NCBI RefSeq assembly: GCF_000715075.1
Contig: NC_134102.1
Location: 110,620,001 to 110,684,000 of the forward strand
Source of the DNA: Nicotiana tabacum
Taxonomy: Eukaryota > Streptophyta > Magnoliopsida > Solanales > Solanaceae
Length of the DNA: 64,000 bases
Direction: 5' to 3'
The translations under genes and the position numbers were made by a program. Each line of letters opens with the position of its first letter. Positions within the stretch are counted from its first letter, which is position 1. The notes beneath the pieces were generated by a model, which did not search any database, was not told where the DNA came from, and saw only the letters and a list, made by a program, of their open reading frames with translations. Below, in pieces: positions 51,148 through 63,348 of this stretch.

Positions 51148-54100
51148 ATGGATAATTGTTGGCAGAGGAAATGTGGGTCAATGTGGCAGTCAACGTCTCC
51201 ACCACTTGTTTCTTCATCACTCCCGGATTCCCATTCTCAGGTTTTTCTTTTTTCTTTTTTATTTTTTGGTTGATAATTATAATTTCTTTGCGTTTTTCTT
51301 GCTTGCATGTTAATTTTAGCTTATTCTGTGAAATGCATGTACTTTTGGAGGAAAATGTGGTGAACATGATGGGTAAGCGCACACATTATTTTTCATAAGC
51401 GGTGTCACAATTTGAAGAAATGAACAAATAAATAACTTATTGTAGTTGTAAGCGGTGTCATTTTCTATATTTATCCCTAATATTTTTATTTTTCTTATAC
51501 ATAATTAGTAAAAAAATTCGGGTAAGCTGTGTCTCGTTGCACCGCATAAGACAAGGTGTATACGCCCCTGGTTAATTAGCTTTTTGTAATTTGTATTTAT
51601 TGTTTATGAATCTTACCATTTCATGTAGAATGCATGTAACTAGACGAGTAGAGTACATAGGGGGTGTAGTCCAGATTGAGCAAATTAGATTTCATTTTAT
51701 GGTGCAAATCTTTGGAAGATATGAAGAAAGCCTCCTTTAATTACCAAAAGTAAAAAAGCCCTCGTTTTTACTCCTTGAATTACATGACGAGTTTAGAAAA
51801 AAGACCTTGTAACAAATCTAGCTTTTTTGTCTAGAGTTGACATGAGCATTGAGAGATATCTACATCTTTTAGAGTTAATAGGAAACAAGTGTGTGCCACA
51901 TATTACGTTTTCATTTTATTGAAATAGAAAATGGAAAGAATTGTATTGCTATTGCATCAAAGGAAGAGTGTCTTTGGATGAGTTAAAGCAGACTGGAGGT
52001 TGTAAATTGTATTTCGTTTAGTATCTTCATGTTTATGATTAGGCACTAGGTTTGTAGTTTGGGTCACCGATTCTTACATAGTTAAATAGCTGGCACCTCT
52101 TTTGCATCATAATGAAGTGGCTTTTCTAAGTGGAGAAACTAGACTGAGAAAAGTTTTCTATGGAAAATGAATGTTCCGAAAACTCCAGAAAGCATTGGGA
52201 ATGTATTTGTGTAATGTAGATTAATTAGATGAAATTCTTCAGAGGCTTATTTTGGTTTTTTGATCAATGAAAGCAAACTATGCTATGAATGATGCTCAGA
52301 TAGTCAATGTCACTAAAGAGTTTCTTTCTGGGTGCTGTAATTAGATGTCGTGTGAGCCACTGTTTTGTAGCAAAAAGTTTCCATCAGCTGTAGGTGCACA
52401 AAATATACATGCCTATCAAACATTGTTTTTCCTTGTTGCTTGAGGCTTTCCCTTTCCAAGTAACTTCTATCTTTGTTATACTGGACAATTATTACCATAA
52501 TCTTTTTTGTTAGACTGGGTCTTGTAGATTCTTCTCATTTTTCTTTATTTAATTTGTCCTTCTCACTGCCTACCCCCTACTGTAGTTTCCTAATGCAGGT
52601 CAAAATTTTTACTCGAGCATTCCTCAAGATTCAGTGTCACTGGGAAATGGAATAGTACAGCAGTCTACTCTTCCACGGACTTCAAATTCAATTGCGGATA
52701 ACTCTAGTCCCGCTGAGTTCAGTGGTTCATTCATATCTTTTCTTTCTGGTCCACTGCCCTCTTTACAAGGGAAGTTTCAGCAATCATCAAATTTAAAATC
52801 AGTCTTCACGCTGAATGAAAAGCCAATATATCGTAACAATGCCAATGGATCTGCTTCTACGAATGGACCAGTGCTTGTTCCTGCTGTTGAATTGTCACAA
52901 TATTTTAGCAGCCACAAGTTAAAAGCTGGAGATACTCTTAAATCAACTGCTGTAATAAACCATCCAAGACATGAAATGGCTAAGCCAACTGCTCCATCCC
53001 ATTATGTTGGCAATGAGAAACTAAAGCATTTTTCTTTTCCTAGAGGGGCTTCCGATGCAGAATCAATCCCAAATAGTGCCATGAAGTTTAATGACATACC
53101 TGATATTCTGACATCTAGAAAGGTTTTTCTGGAAACAGGATCTTCTGGGCAGTTGTCTCCAGCTCTGAGCAGCTATCCCCGTGTGTTCTGTTTGGGCTTA
53201 AGTGAGTAACCCACTAGTTAGTTTGACTTTTCATCAATACTATGTTTATATGTTCTAATTAGTATTTTGGTCGTTGAATGTAGGTGGATATCTGGTTCTC
53301 AGGAATACTGGTCTTCTTGGAGTTATTTGCTTGTGCCATGGTTCACATATGTCTGTTTCTAGGTTCTGTGAGGTACTAGTTATTTCTGAAATCTCCTTTT
53401 TTTTTTTGCAGTCTTTGGAAGGAAAGGCACTTCTGTTGGAGTACTTGATATTTCCATATCTTTCTTTTGTTTATTACTTAAGTTAAAGACTTTTTTTGAT
53501 AACTGTTTGAAGTTTTATCTTTTGTGCAGCATTCTGGTTTATCTGATGTTAATCCTGGGAATGCTGTTTGTATGGACAGTGGTGTAACCATAGCTCATTG
53601 GCGGAAGGTCTTCTTCCAAGAACTAGGGGTAAGGAATATGTGAGGTATCTAACATCTATTTCTTCTATGCCTCAAAATCCGTGCTATTATTTATTTTTTG
53701 GTAGCTACATTCTTTGAAATGTTTTTGTATTTGTGTAATCAATTTAGGTTATGTTCATGATATAACTGTGGGAGGGGGTCCATTTCAATGTTACCTGGTA
53801 TGTAGATCAATTTTGTGGTTCATGGAATGGTCAGGATTTTGCGTTCGCTATTTAATAGGAAACATAGTCTGCTCAGGTTGTCATCTTTTGATCAGATCTT
53901 CAATTGCTTTAGGAACCTTGATAGAAACTTTTCTAAGGAGATCTAGGAGCTAATTGGCATTGAGGCATAATTGATTGATTGATTGAAGGAGAATTTGGAA
54001 ACAGAAAGTTGCTGCAAAGTTGTGAAGGAGAAGGATAATAATTTGGATCACTAAATTTAGCGTTCCAAATTTCTTTCTTATCATCTCTGGGAAGGTAGAA

Positions 54101-57100
54101 GGGCAATTTGCAATTCATTAGCATCACTCTATGTGGTGACCTTGGTACAGTCAACTTAGAAAACCTTCCACTTATTTCTTTGCTTGATTATATGCTGTCC
54201 ACTTAAATTATATGTTAGTAGCTATCTATATATTTTGATGAAAAAAGCTACAAGAATATCTTTTTATGAACTACTGGATTTCAGATCCTGATAAAATGTG
54301 CTCTGCCTGCTATGATGGTCTGACTATGGTGCACCTACTTTTGAAAGCTTATATAGCATTATAGCATACATACGCGGTACAGATGCAAGCTAGACCACTA
54401 TGTCTAGGGTTGCATGCACTAAATTGTTTGACTTTGTTCTGTTTAGTTTATTTACAGCAGACTTTAAGAACCTAGTTTTTCTATTTTATTATGTCTATTG
54501 ATAAAGTACTTGTTAATGGCATCCATTGGAAGCACAAGAGCCATGAATGGTGATCTTTCTATCGTAATTTAGATTAGGGCTCCTGACGATCATGGTGGAT
54601 GGGACTGGCCTGAAGTATTTCCAGTGAGTACTGGTTTGAGAGAGTTTTATCCATCCCTTCCCAATTTATCTCCAAATGCTGAGCAGTCTCGTGCATTTGG
54701 AGCTTCAAGTGGAGCTGGACAGTCATCGAACAATATGTTTATTTCAAAGGACCCTCAGCGTCCGACATTGTCAAACTTAGATGGGATACGAGACCCACAG
54801 AATGGTTCTTCATTCATTTCAGCTTATATTGGTTCAAACTCTAAGGACACAAATACCTTCAACTCTCTTCCAGATCTCAAATTTTCAAAATCTCTTGGTA
54901 TCAACAGTTCACTAATGCAAATGGATGGGAGTAGTATCTCCTCAAGTATTGAGTTGAGACTTGGGCATCCATCCCAGCAAAGCAAAAAGTTTGGAACTTC
55001 AGCTCAACAATCTTTTGAGTATCATCCCACTGTCAAACCAATGGAGTATCAACAATCATTGTTTCCAGAGACCCTTATGCATAAAGGTCTGTTTTTATTT
55101 GTGAATTTATTCCTCTAGTTCTTGATATCCCTTTAAGTTTATACCTGTCAGTGTCATGCAGCAGTTGAATCACGTCCAGTGGAAGAAAGCAGGTCAAATT
55201 TTCATATGTTGAATTTGAGTCCAAGAAGTGGAAAGGGCCAGCTGGACCTTGTCAACTCTGCCTATGGACTCCACAATGCAACAGGTGAATCCAGAACAAG
55301 AGATTCGGTATTTCCTATGCTTCAAGCACGCTTCAAGGGTACAGAAGGAATACTGTACTCTGAAGCTGCCAAAAATATGGTTAATATAAGTCATATTCCA
55401 CCTGGAGAACCTCAGTGTAAATCCCTTAATCTAAAGTGCGACCAAACTGATTTTCATTGTGCTAGAGGTAATATGACTAATAAGGAATTTAAAGTTGACA
55501 CTTCATGTGCTCTTGGACATGGGAACAGTGATAAAGGTGTGGCCAACAATATTGCTAATTTCCATGGTGCCACTGAATTAAACTTTGGACTCTACTCCAA
55601 GTATTATGAAAATAAAACGACTGTTAAGAGAGTTGTAGAAGGGATTGGTCATAGCAATTGCTTGGCCTTACATGAGAAGAACCTTTACTCGTGCAAGCCC
55701 TATGGTATGATGATGGATATTCCTGGTGCTCAGAACACCCTTAATTTGTATGGAAAGACATCCTTAATTTCCCATAATGGAACCTTTGATAATGGTAGTA
55801 TCAGATCTGTCTGTAAATCAATGGACTCTAGAGCAGCTCCACCATCTCAGGCAGTCACGTTGGGGTTTCCATTATCAAGTTCAACATTAATTGGAAATCG
55901 AACTCTACAATCATCTAGCAAAGAGAGCTTGAATGGAAGGCCGATTGAACACACTGAGAATCCAAGAATGCAAACCTTGCATCAGGGGTTGGAATTTCCT
56001 ACTCCGGTGCTTGTCAGTTCCTCTACCACAGCCACCAAAGAGCATGTGCTATGCAGGAATCCCTTTGGCAAAGCGCCAACATCCATAAACCAGTTATATG
56101 AACCCTATGTCGCAAATACGCCACTTGCGTCTAAGACTGCAGCAGTATCTGCCTTCCCTGGGGTTAGTGATTACATGGGAAAACATAGTCAACTTTTAGC
56201 TCCTAATACTGGTAAAGCACTGCTGTTTCTGTTTCAGTTATTCTCTGTATCTTGTTTGATTTATTATTGTAATGAAGAGGAAGTTTATGTCTATACAGAT
56301 CTGCTTGAAGGTTGCAATTTTTCAGCTCTCTCACATGGAGGATCTCTGCATGCTCAAGACAAAGAATTGCACTGTCAGCTTTCCACTGCTTATACTGCAG
56401 TTCACTGGCCTTACCTTAGGTAACTCTCTTGAAACGTTTTCTGTAACCTTGCTTTTCCATGGTTTGTAATCAATTCTCTCCGTTAGTGTTGATGTTAGGT
56501 TATAACTTTGCTCTTGGCCTGAGTCACCCTGGAAGATATTTAATTTGTTGTATACAGAGATTCAGTATGTACTACTCCCTCTCTCCCAAATAACTTCCTT
56601 TTCCTTTTGGGTTGTCCCCAGATTATAACTTAAGTAAATATGAAAGTGTTTCAATACTTCTTCCAATAATATTGAACAGAAAAAATACTATGGGACCACT
56701 TGGATTTTAGGAAAGTTTCTAACTTTTCATAAATAACATTGTCTCCAGTATCCACTTCTCTCTTTACTGCAATACTCTGATGTCATCTTAATAAGCATGT
56801 TTAAACCAATAAGGTCACCTAAGTTGGGTAGAGGTAGTATAGAGTATTTTCTGAAGTAGTTCCAGATATACTAATTTGTCTTAATGCAGTATCAGGTTAT
56901 TTCCTTTTAAAAGATGACGAAGATAAGATGCAAAAAGCATCCAAGGGTTTGGTCTAGTGGTCAATGAAGTGGGGTGCAAACCTTGGAGACTAGGGTTCAA
57001 ATTCCAACAAAGACAAAAAACGCTAGGTGATTTCTTCCCATCCGCCTAAGCCTTAGTTGACAAAGTCACCTAGTACCTGTGTTGGTGGGAGGTGCACTCA

Positions 57101-60100
57101 AGCTGGCTGGGATGCCACTGTTTAAAAAAAATGCAAAGTGTTGTTTTCCCAAATAGTTTGTTGGTAATGTATCTTTAAAATTGTACGGAACAAGGGTAAT
57201 TGACTAGTGTTTATGACTTTAACTTTGGAAAGCACACGTTAAAAGAATCTTGAAGTTAATGAAGTTTGAGGACTACAAGTAATAAATATGGATCTTCCTT
57301 TCTCTATCTCGAGAGGTCATGATATTCCAATTGGAAATCTTTGTTGAGAACCAGCAAGCAAAATGCTATCAGGTGGCACCAAATTCATTTATGTCAAAAA
57401 AATAAAAAAAGAATTGATATGGGCCTTCTGGGAGCACATTAGTTACATTCTCCAAAATGAAATCTAAAAGAATATGATTATCTAACCAAAAATCATAAAG
57501 CGATGATATTGCTTGTCCAAAAAAAATAATCATTAAGCACTGGGATCTTATGTGAACTTTATATAAATCAACAACCAGCACGTGTAATCCAACTCTGGAG
57601 TTTACATGTAAACTTTAATGTGGACATATGAATGTGATAATAAGCTTGCTAAAATTTAGCTCCGATACCCTGTTGAATTATGTAAACCAACTCATCTTAA
57701 AAATCGAAATGTCGAAGAGGAGACTTTGATTAATCTTATTAGGTCTGTAGCATGCCCTCCTCCGCTTATGTGTGACCCTGACCTTTTTCTTCTCGCTCCA
57801 AGCACATGGAAATACTCTTGTTGATGCACTACAGTGAGACTTGAACTGTAGAACTCTATCAGTTCTTAAATCATATGAAAGAACTTGAGCACATCCAATC
57901 CAAAACCTTAAGGTAGTGGTTGGAGTGATGCAAATTATTTATGAACCCGTTGTCTATTGGAAATATTTCTACTTTTACTTCAAAGTAGAAAGGAGGATCC
58001 TTGAATGACGCAATCTAGTTTTATGGAAGGAAGGGAATGCCAGATGCTTCGAAGGGAAGATTGATAGCATACAAGAGCTTAAATACAAATGTGTATGGCT
58101 TTTGGCTTTTTGGTGTAATCTACAGGATGTAAAGGATGTTGATGATAGCATGATAGATTTCATTGAATCTTTACAAGGATCCTACCCCAGGGTAGGGGTA
58201 AGGTCTGCGTACACACTACCCTCCCCAGACCCCACTTGTGGGATTATACTGGGTTGTTGTTTACAAGGATAGGACTTCACAGTATGAATCATTCTTTTTG
58301 GTTTTGTACAGAGGGGTTTCTGATATTTGTACTGTGTTAGCACCATCTTGGTGCCAAGCTGTTCCTCTTTTTAATATATAACTTACCTTTTCAAAAAAAT
58401 GATGCAATCTAGAGAGAGGCCCATATAATATATCCTTCAATTTATTTGAGAACCATATACAAGGGAAAGCTTTATCGGAAACAAATTCTCTATCTCTATG
58501 AGGTAGGGGTAAGGTTTGCGTACACACTACCCTCCCCAGACCCTATTTATGGGATCAAACTGGGTTTGTTGTTGTTGTTGTATACAAGGGAAAGCTTATT
58601 GGTAAAGACCCTCCATTTTTAACCATAAAGTTGGGTTTTGAGTCACTTAGGGAACAGAATGGGAAAGGACTACTGTTGGATTCCTAGGTAGGGGGGTTCG
58701 GGAAATTGAGTTTATTGTATCAAATAAAAGTTATTTGAGAACTATAACTGTAACAATGAGAATCAGTATCTGTTCGTTCAATGCTCATGTCTGTTTTCAT
58801 GCATTTGAGTTGATCTTATTCTTATCTTCATCCTTCAAGTTTTCGTGCTGATTGATTTCTTGATTTTACACGAGCTTAGACATGGAGATTCTGAAAGCAA
58901 TAATACTCCATCAGTTGAGCAAGCAAAATGCTTTCAGGTGGTACCAAATTCGTTTATGTCTTACTGCTGTAGCTGTGCTGTTCAGCCAGACACTTCCCTT
59001 GAAAAACATCAATTCATTGGTGAACCTCCGCATACTACTCGGATAGAACAGAGAGGAATTTCTGGCTGCATTAAGAAGAATTTATTTGCTTGTAAGTTGA
59101 ATGACAGTCAGAAGTTTCCCTTGGAGAATGTGGCCTCTTTGGAACAAAATAGTAATTTAATGGGGCATAAGATAAACAAAATGGAGTGTCACTCTTCTCA
59201 ATGGAGAGATGTTCCCAAAAAGGTGACAGGAGCAGCTAGTCTGACATGTAAGGAACAGACAACAAGTTTCCTGAACGTGAATGAAAAAATGAGGGGACAA
59301 AGTGCAGATGCTGGTGGAAAAATACCCAATTGTGATTTAGCTGTTCAAAATGTTGAATGTCTAAAGGAGCCAGAAATGTCCAATGTTTCATCTGGAGGAT
59401 CTACGCCTGTTGTTACTGAGGTATCTGCTATGATTCATGACAAATATTTCTCTACTGCTGATGGTCAAAATACTGTGGCAAGTAATGCTGTGGTAGATGA
59501 AGGATCAGGAATCGACAGATGCTGGTCATCTAATGATGTGCAGTGCAGTGAACAAAGTGCAGAGTTCTTCGGTGTTGCTTGCGAATTCAATCCCATAGAT
59601 GCAGGGCCATCCAAAAGGTTTGCTGATAATTCTTCTCGTAGTCTGATTGACGAACTTAGACTAAGAGATTCCTTAAGATTGAACAAAATGCAGAACCATT
59701 CTAGTTTCAGCATTCAGGAAAAGAGCCGTAGTATTCAGAAAGTGGCTGATATATCCAATAAAGTGATTAGAAAAAGAACCAAGTGGAGAAAGTTGGATAC
59801 AACATTTCCTGCCGTCTACTCTGCTTGTGGCTATCCAGAGGGCACTTGTGGTGCTGGGCTACAATGTCATTCGTGCAAGTATAAAAAAAGTGCCCCCCCA
59901 TCTGATGATGGCAGTGCAGAAGAATGTGCATATTCCATAGAACCAAGTTTCAGAGAGAGGAGGTTCAGAATGCGTTCATTGAATACTCTTTCTTGCAATA
60001 GCAAAGTTAAATGCCATGAAGCAAAAACTATTGGTACTCAGTCAGATCTTTTGAAGGTTGGCGATGATGATACCTTTGTAACTTGTGAATTACCAAGAAG

Positions 60101-62162
60101 AAAGAGGCCGAAGTTGGATATTGCAACACCTGTTAGGCAGATAGACGAGGAAGTTAATCTAGGTGATGAAGCAGTAGCTAAGTGCAGTTTGGTAGATACC
60201 TCTATGTCTTCTGAGATGCATGAGAAGGTTTCTAGAAGGGAAGTAAGACCTATAGTGTGTGGGAAATATGGTGTAATTTCTAACGGGAATCCATCAAAAC
60301 CAGTTAAATTTGTTTCTCTGAGAGAAATTTGTGATTCATTGGCTAAGTGTAGCTTCTCTGGAAACTACACTGCGAAAGTGACTTCTGTAAAATTCAGGAA
60401 GGCAAGTGCAAAAGGAAAACATCAATGCATGAACAAATCTTGGAATCTCAAGAAAGTTGGGAGCTGCAATGCTCATCGTGTTGTAACTGCCAAAAAATCT
60501 AAAAGTCATCTCTTGACATCTAGTGAATTGGATCATTGCCATGGAGGTGAACTAGGGGCTGGCTTATTCTACTCTCTAGAGAAGAGAAGGTATGATTGCC
60601 TTGTAAATACTGGTAATATTGCAGATGATTCTCTGCCAACTCAACAGAAGCCAAAGTCCAAGGAGATTCACAAACGAGGCCTTTATGAGTCGAAACTTGA
60701 AGGTATGATTTTCAGAACCAGGTTAAATGCTCAAGGGACATATATCTAACAAAAATCTGGTTGGTACTGTAGGCATTCATCCGGGAGAAGGAGGTTCTAC
60801 TTGTGCTCGAACTGAGGTTTGTTGTTTCTTAATAATAGTTTAGATGTACTGAACTCCTGAATTAAAGATTTTCTAAGACTTGTTCTACATTCAGGGATAC
60901 AAGGGTCGCAAAAAGGAAGGAGTGCGGTATAATTTTCCTCATTATTCTGAGTCTGGTGGTGGATGCCTCGTTGCCCAGGAGCAGCTAAATGCCTGGATTC
61001 ACATAACTGGACAAAAGCGATCTAGAAAAGAGGTTTCAAGGCTTCCACCTAAAGATGCTGAATATGATTATCGGGTATGTCTGAGTAACAGTTGGTTGCT
61101 TGACAAGGCACATTGTGCTGAATCGTTAAACCCTATAGTGGTCCAACTGACAAGTCAAGCGTGTAGCTTTTAAGTTCTTGTGCGCTTTGAATTCAGTTAC
61201 TGATGTTCTTACTTTTTTGTTACACTTTATGTTTCCAGAAGGAATATGCTAGCTATAAATACTCCAAAGGGTGGAAGAGTTTGGTTGTATACAAATCTGG
61301 CATTCACGCGCTTGGTCTTTACACATCTAGGTTTATTTCACAAGGCGAAATGGTCTCATCTGCGTCTACACTCTTCCTCTGAATTTATATGTTTCTCATC
61401 AGCAAATTAACTTTCTTTTTTTTCCCCCTCTAGGTTGTTGAATATGTGGGTGAGATAGTGGGGCTCCGTGTGGCTGACAAAAGAGAAGTAGATTACCTGT
61501 CAGGAAAGAAACTGCAGTATAAGAGTGCTTGTTATTTCTTTAGGATTGATCAAGAGCATATAGTCGATGCAACCCAAAAGGGAGGTATTGCTCGATTCGT
61601 GAACCATTCATGCATGGTAAGTGTCTTCTACAACAATGTTGTCCTGTTGCTCTCCTGTCCAATTGTGTTACAGTGCCAACTCTTTCGCAAACCAATTTTG
61701 ATTATTATTTCGTCTCTGCTTTAATACTTCTCATGTAATTTATGCTTTATTTCAAGAGAAAGAAATAAAAGATTGATGTCAGTTTATCGTTCCACGATGG
61801 ACTGAGCTTTCCTTCTTTTCCCAATTTCTTTTACCAGCCAAACTGCGTTGCCAGAATCATTTCTGTGAGGAATGAGAAGAAGGTAGACACATCTCATTTT
61901 ACTTTTTTTTCACTTATATTTTGTTACATTGCATAGTTATGCTTCCCACTTTTCAATTTAAACATATAATTAGTATGTTGGTAACTAAAACTAAAATTTA
62001 AAATACTAAACCTTGATCAATATGCAGGTAGTATTTTTTGCTGAGAGAGACATCTATCCTGGAGAAGAGATTACATATGATTACAATTTTAACCATGAAG
62101 ATGAAGGCAAGAAAATCCCCTGCTACTGTAATTCGAAGAATTGCCGGCAGTACTTAAACTGA
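51148..62162 (+). CDS. Trithorax-like SET-domain histone methyltransferase
   Basis: Exons: 51148-51240, 52586-53201, 53284-53372, 53530-53628, 54573-55086, 55162-56211, 56299-56419, 58880-60702, 60773-60816, 60895-61074, 61239-61352, 61434-61616, 61838-61882, 62028-62162. They sum to 5106 nt (1701 aa), all in frame. The first about 1400 residues are Ser/Asn-rich and low in motifs except a Cys/His block encoded by exons 3-4 (TGLLGVICLCHGSHMSVSRF, CEHSGL) and GGWDWPE. The C-terminus is a full SET domain: SGIHALGLYTSRFISQGEMV, EYVGEIVG, YFFRIDQEHIVDATQKGGIA, catalytic RFVNHSCMPNC, EEITYDYNF, then post-SET CYCNSKNC and the end QYLN. SET enzymes of this trithorax-like type methylate histone lysine, often H3K4, in the nucleus; substrate is not readable here. 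The exon 2 acceptor (TGTAG) was chosen because the nearby GCAG breaks the frame; exon 7 has an alternative in-frame acceptor at 56325. Confidence 0.88.
56941..57131 (+). mobile_element. tRNA-derived SINE
   Basis: It starts GGTTTGGTCTAGTGGTCAAT (A-box-like) with B-box-like GGTTCAAATTCC at 56996-57007. It continues with GGTGATTTCTTCCCATCCGC, CACCTAGTACCTGT and GCACTCAAGCTGGCTGGGAT, a body shared by widespread Solanaceae SINEs. It ends in an A-run. ATGCAAA on both sides (about 56928 and 57131) is a possible target duplication. Confidence 0.75.
57352..57395 (+). repeat. Partial copy of SET-gene exon 8 inside intron 7
   Basis: AGCAAGCAAAATGCT-TCAGG and AAATTC-TTTATGTC words match 58917-58960 in exon 8 with about four mismatches over 44 bp. 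Same orientation, about 1.56 kb upstream. Confidence 0.75.
57985..58395 (+). mobile_element. LINE 3' end (5'-truncated)
   Basis: Frame 58012-58170 translates LWKEGNARCFEGKIDSIQEL, KYKCVWLLAFWCN and then IDFIESL, the zinc-binding/C-terminal end of plant L1-type ORF2 (WRERNxRxFE..K..FWC). It is followed by the LINE-like tail TTTTGTACAGAGG and CACCATCTTGGTGCC. It is interrupted by a TS SINE at 58181-58259. Confidence 0.72.
58181..58259 (+). mobile_element. 5'-truncated TS-type SINE, nested in LINE
   Basis: GGTAGGGGTAAGGTCTGCGT, ACCCTCCCCAGACCCC and ACTGGGTTGTTG are the 3' part of the tobacco TS SINE family. A perfect 11-bp target duplication TTTACAAGGAT flanks it (58170-58180 and 58260-58270). 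Confidence 0.85.
58473..58580 (+). mobile_element. Second 5'-truncated TS-type SINE
   Basis: TCGGAAACAAATTCTCTATC leads into AGGTAGGGGTAAGG and CCCTCCCCAGACCC, ending in (GTT)n, as in TS SINEs. A perfect 17-bp target duplication tatacaagggaaagctt flanks it (58456-58472, 58581-58597), so the 5' truncation happened at insertion. Confidence 0.88.
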
Positions 62163-63288
62163 CAGCTTGATACGTGTTCGAATATGTAATTTCGGAACCA
62201 ATTGAAGTAAGTGGACGTAATTCCTTGGCCTCTGCAGTAATACTAATAATATCCTCGTGAAAGGCCAGCACCAATGTCCTCGCGAATATCATATCTTGTA
62301 AATTTGTATGTAAATATATATACTTCATTCTTGCGTTAACATCTCGATCTGCAGTTTCTCACCCCGTCTTTTGGTTTCTTGTGATTTAAGTTATAGCACT
62401 AAACAAGTCCTACTTGCAACACTGCTCGGTAATATAAATCTTCACTGAACATATGTATGAGTTCATCTCCAGTAAATATAATACAAAATAGAAATAAAAT
62501 TACATCAGGAATTGAGCTTACAAATGCAATGTTTACTGCCTAATAATGAAGGCACATATCAAACGACCAACCAGATTAGACAAAATCAGGTGATCAATCA
62601 ATGCTGTAAGTTGGATAAGACAAGTCTTATTTAACTGACCATTTTCACTGCCCGGCAAATTCTGGCAAAGTTTGTTTTGGACTAACAGGGAAGCTCCACC
62701 TAAGTGAGTTTTGCAAGGAATGTTGATATATATTGATGGTCAGCAAAAAGACAGTTTAAATTTGATGAGGTCTGACTTGAATAGAACATAATGAATGCAG
62801 AGGAATCGTATAGCTCACTTCAACTAATTGTATTTTGCAGTGCAGTAAATTGATAATAACAAGGAAAACCTTTTAAGTTATCCAGATTGTTGCTCTACGC
62901 GTAAGATCCTGTTTAGACTGAAAGTAACAAATAACAGCAAACTTTAAGATATCCCATCATTGTCATTAGGTTACTAGTTTATTTAGCAATGAGAAGAGCT
63001 GCAACTAGTAAACTCAAGAACTACATACATTGTTTCTACATAGCAAACTACTGCATATGGATCAGATTTGCAACTATACACTGTGGTACGTAAACCTACT
63101 GGATAGAGAGAGTTGGAACTGCAGCCATAATAGAAGAAGTTTCGGATACTCTGACAACAGTGATAGGGGATATGCAATTTACCACCAGAAGTGAGGAAAT
63201 AAAATTTTCTTGTATGCTATAGAAAGTACAAATTACGAACTCATCATACATCTTGCGTGTGTGAAACAGCTTCAATCACAATACCATT
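62163..63288. other. SET-gene 3'UTR and intergenic DNA
   Basis: The first about 180 bp is probably the 3'UTR. The rest is AT-rich without clear ORFs. If 63289-63348 is a terminal exon of a minus-strand gene, part of this would be its 3'UTR and the two genes would converge here. Confidence 0.5.
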
Positions 63289-63348
63289 CTAAGAACCCCA
63301 ATTTGGAATGTTAGCGGTGGCTTCATTCACCATTTTTACCAGGGTAAC
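63289..63348 (-). CDS. Possible last exon of a minus-strand gene
   Basis: On the minus strand an acceptor TTTTTGTCAG is followed by 20 codons reading VTLVKMVNEATANIPNWGS and a TAG stop at 63289-63291. The composition and the good acceptor suggest a genuine terminal exon. The rest of the gene would lie beyond the window; I found no second exon in 63349-64000. Product unknown. Confidence 0.35.
   Translation of the reverse strand, partial: VTLVKMVNEATANIPNWGS

Larger units (their letters stand above)
56420..58879 (+). other. Intron 7 of the SET gene, TE-rich
   Basis: 2.46 kb, by far the longest intron in this gene. Its acceptor GAGCTTAG at 58872-58879 restores the frame with the donor CTTAG|GTAACT at 56420. 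It holds a tRNA-derived SINE (56941-57131), a LINE 3' end (about 57985-58395), two truncated TS-type SINEs, and a 45-bp copy of the start of exon 8 (57352-57395). Confidence 0.8.
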
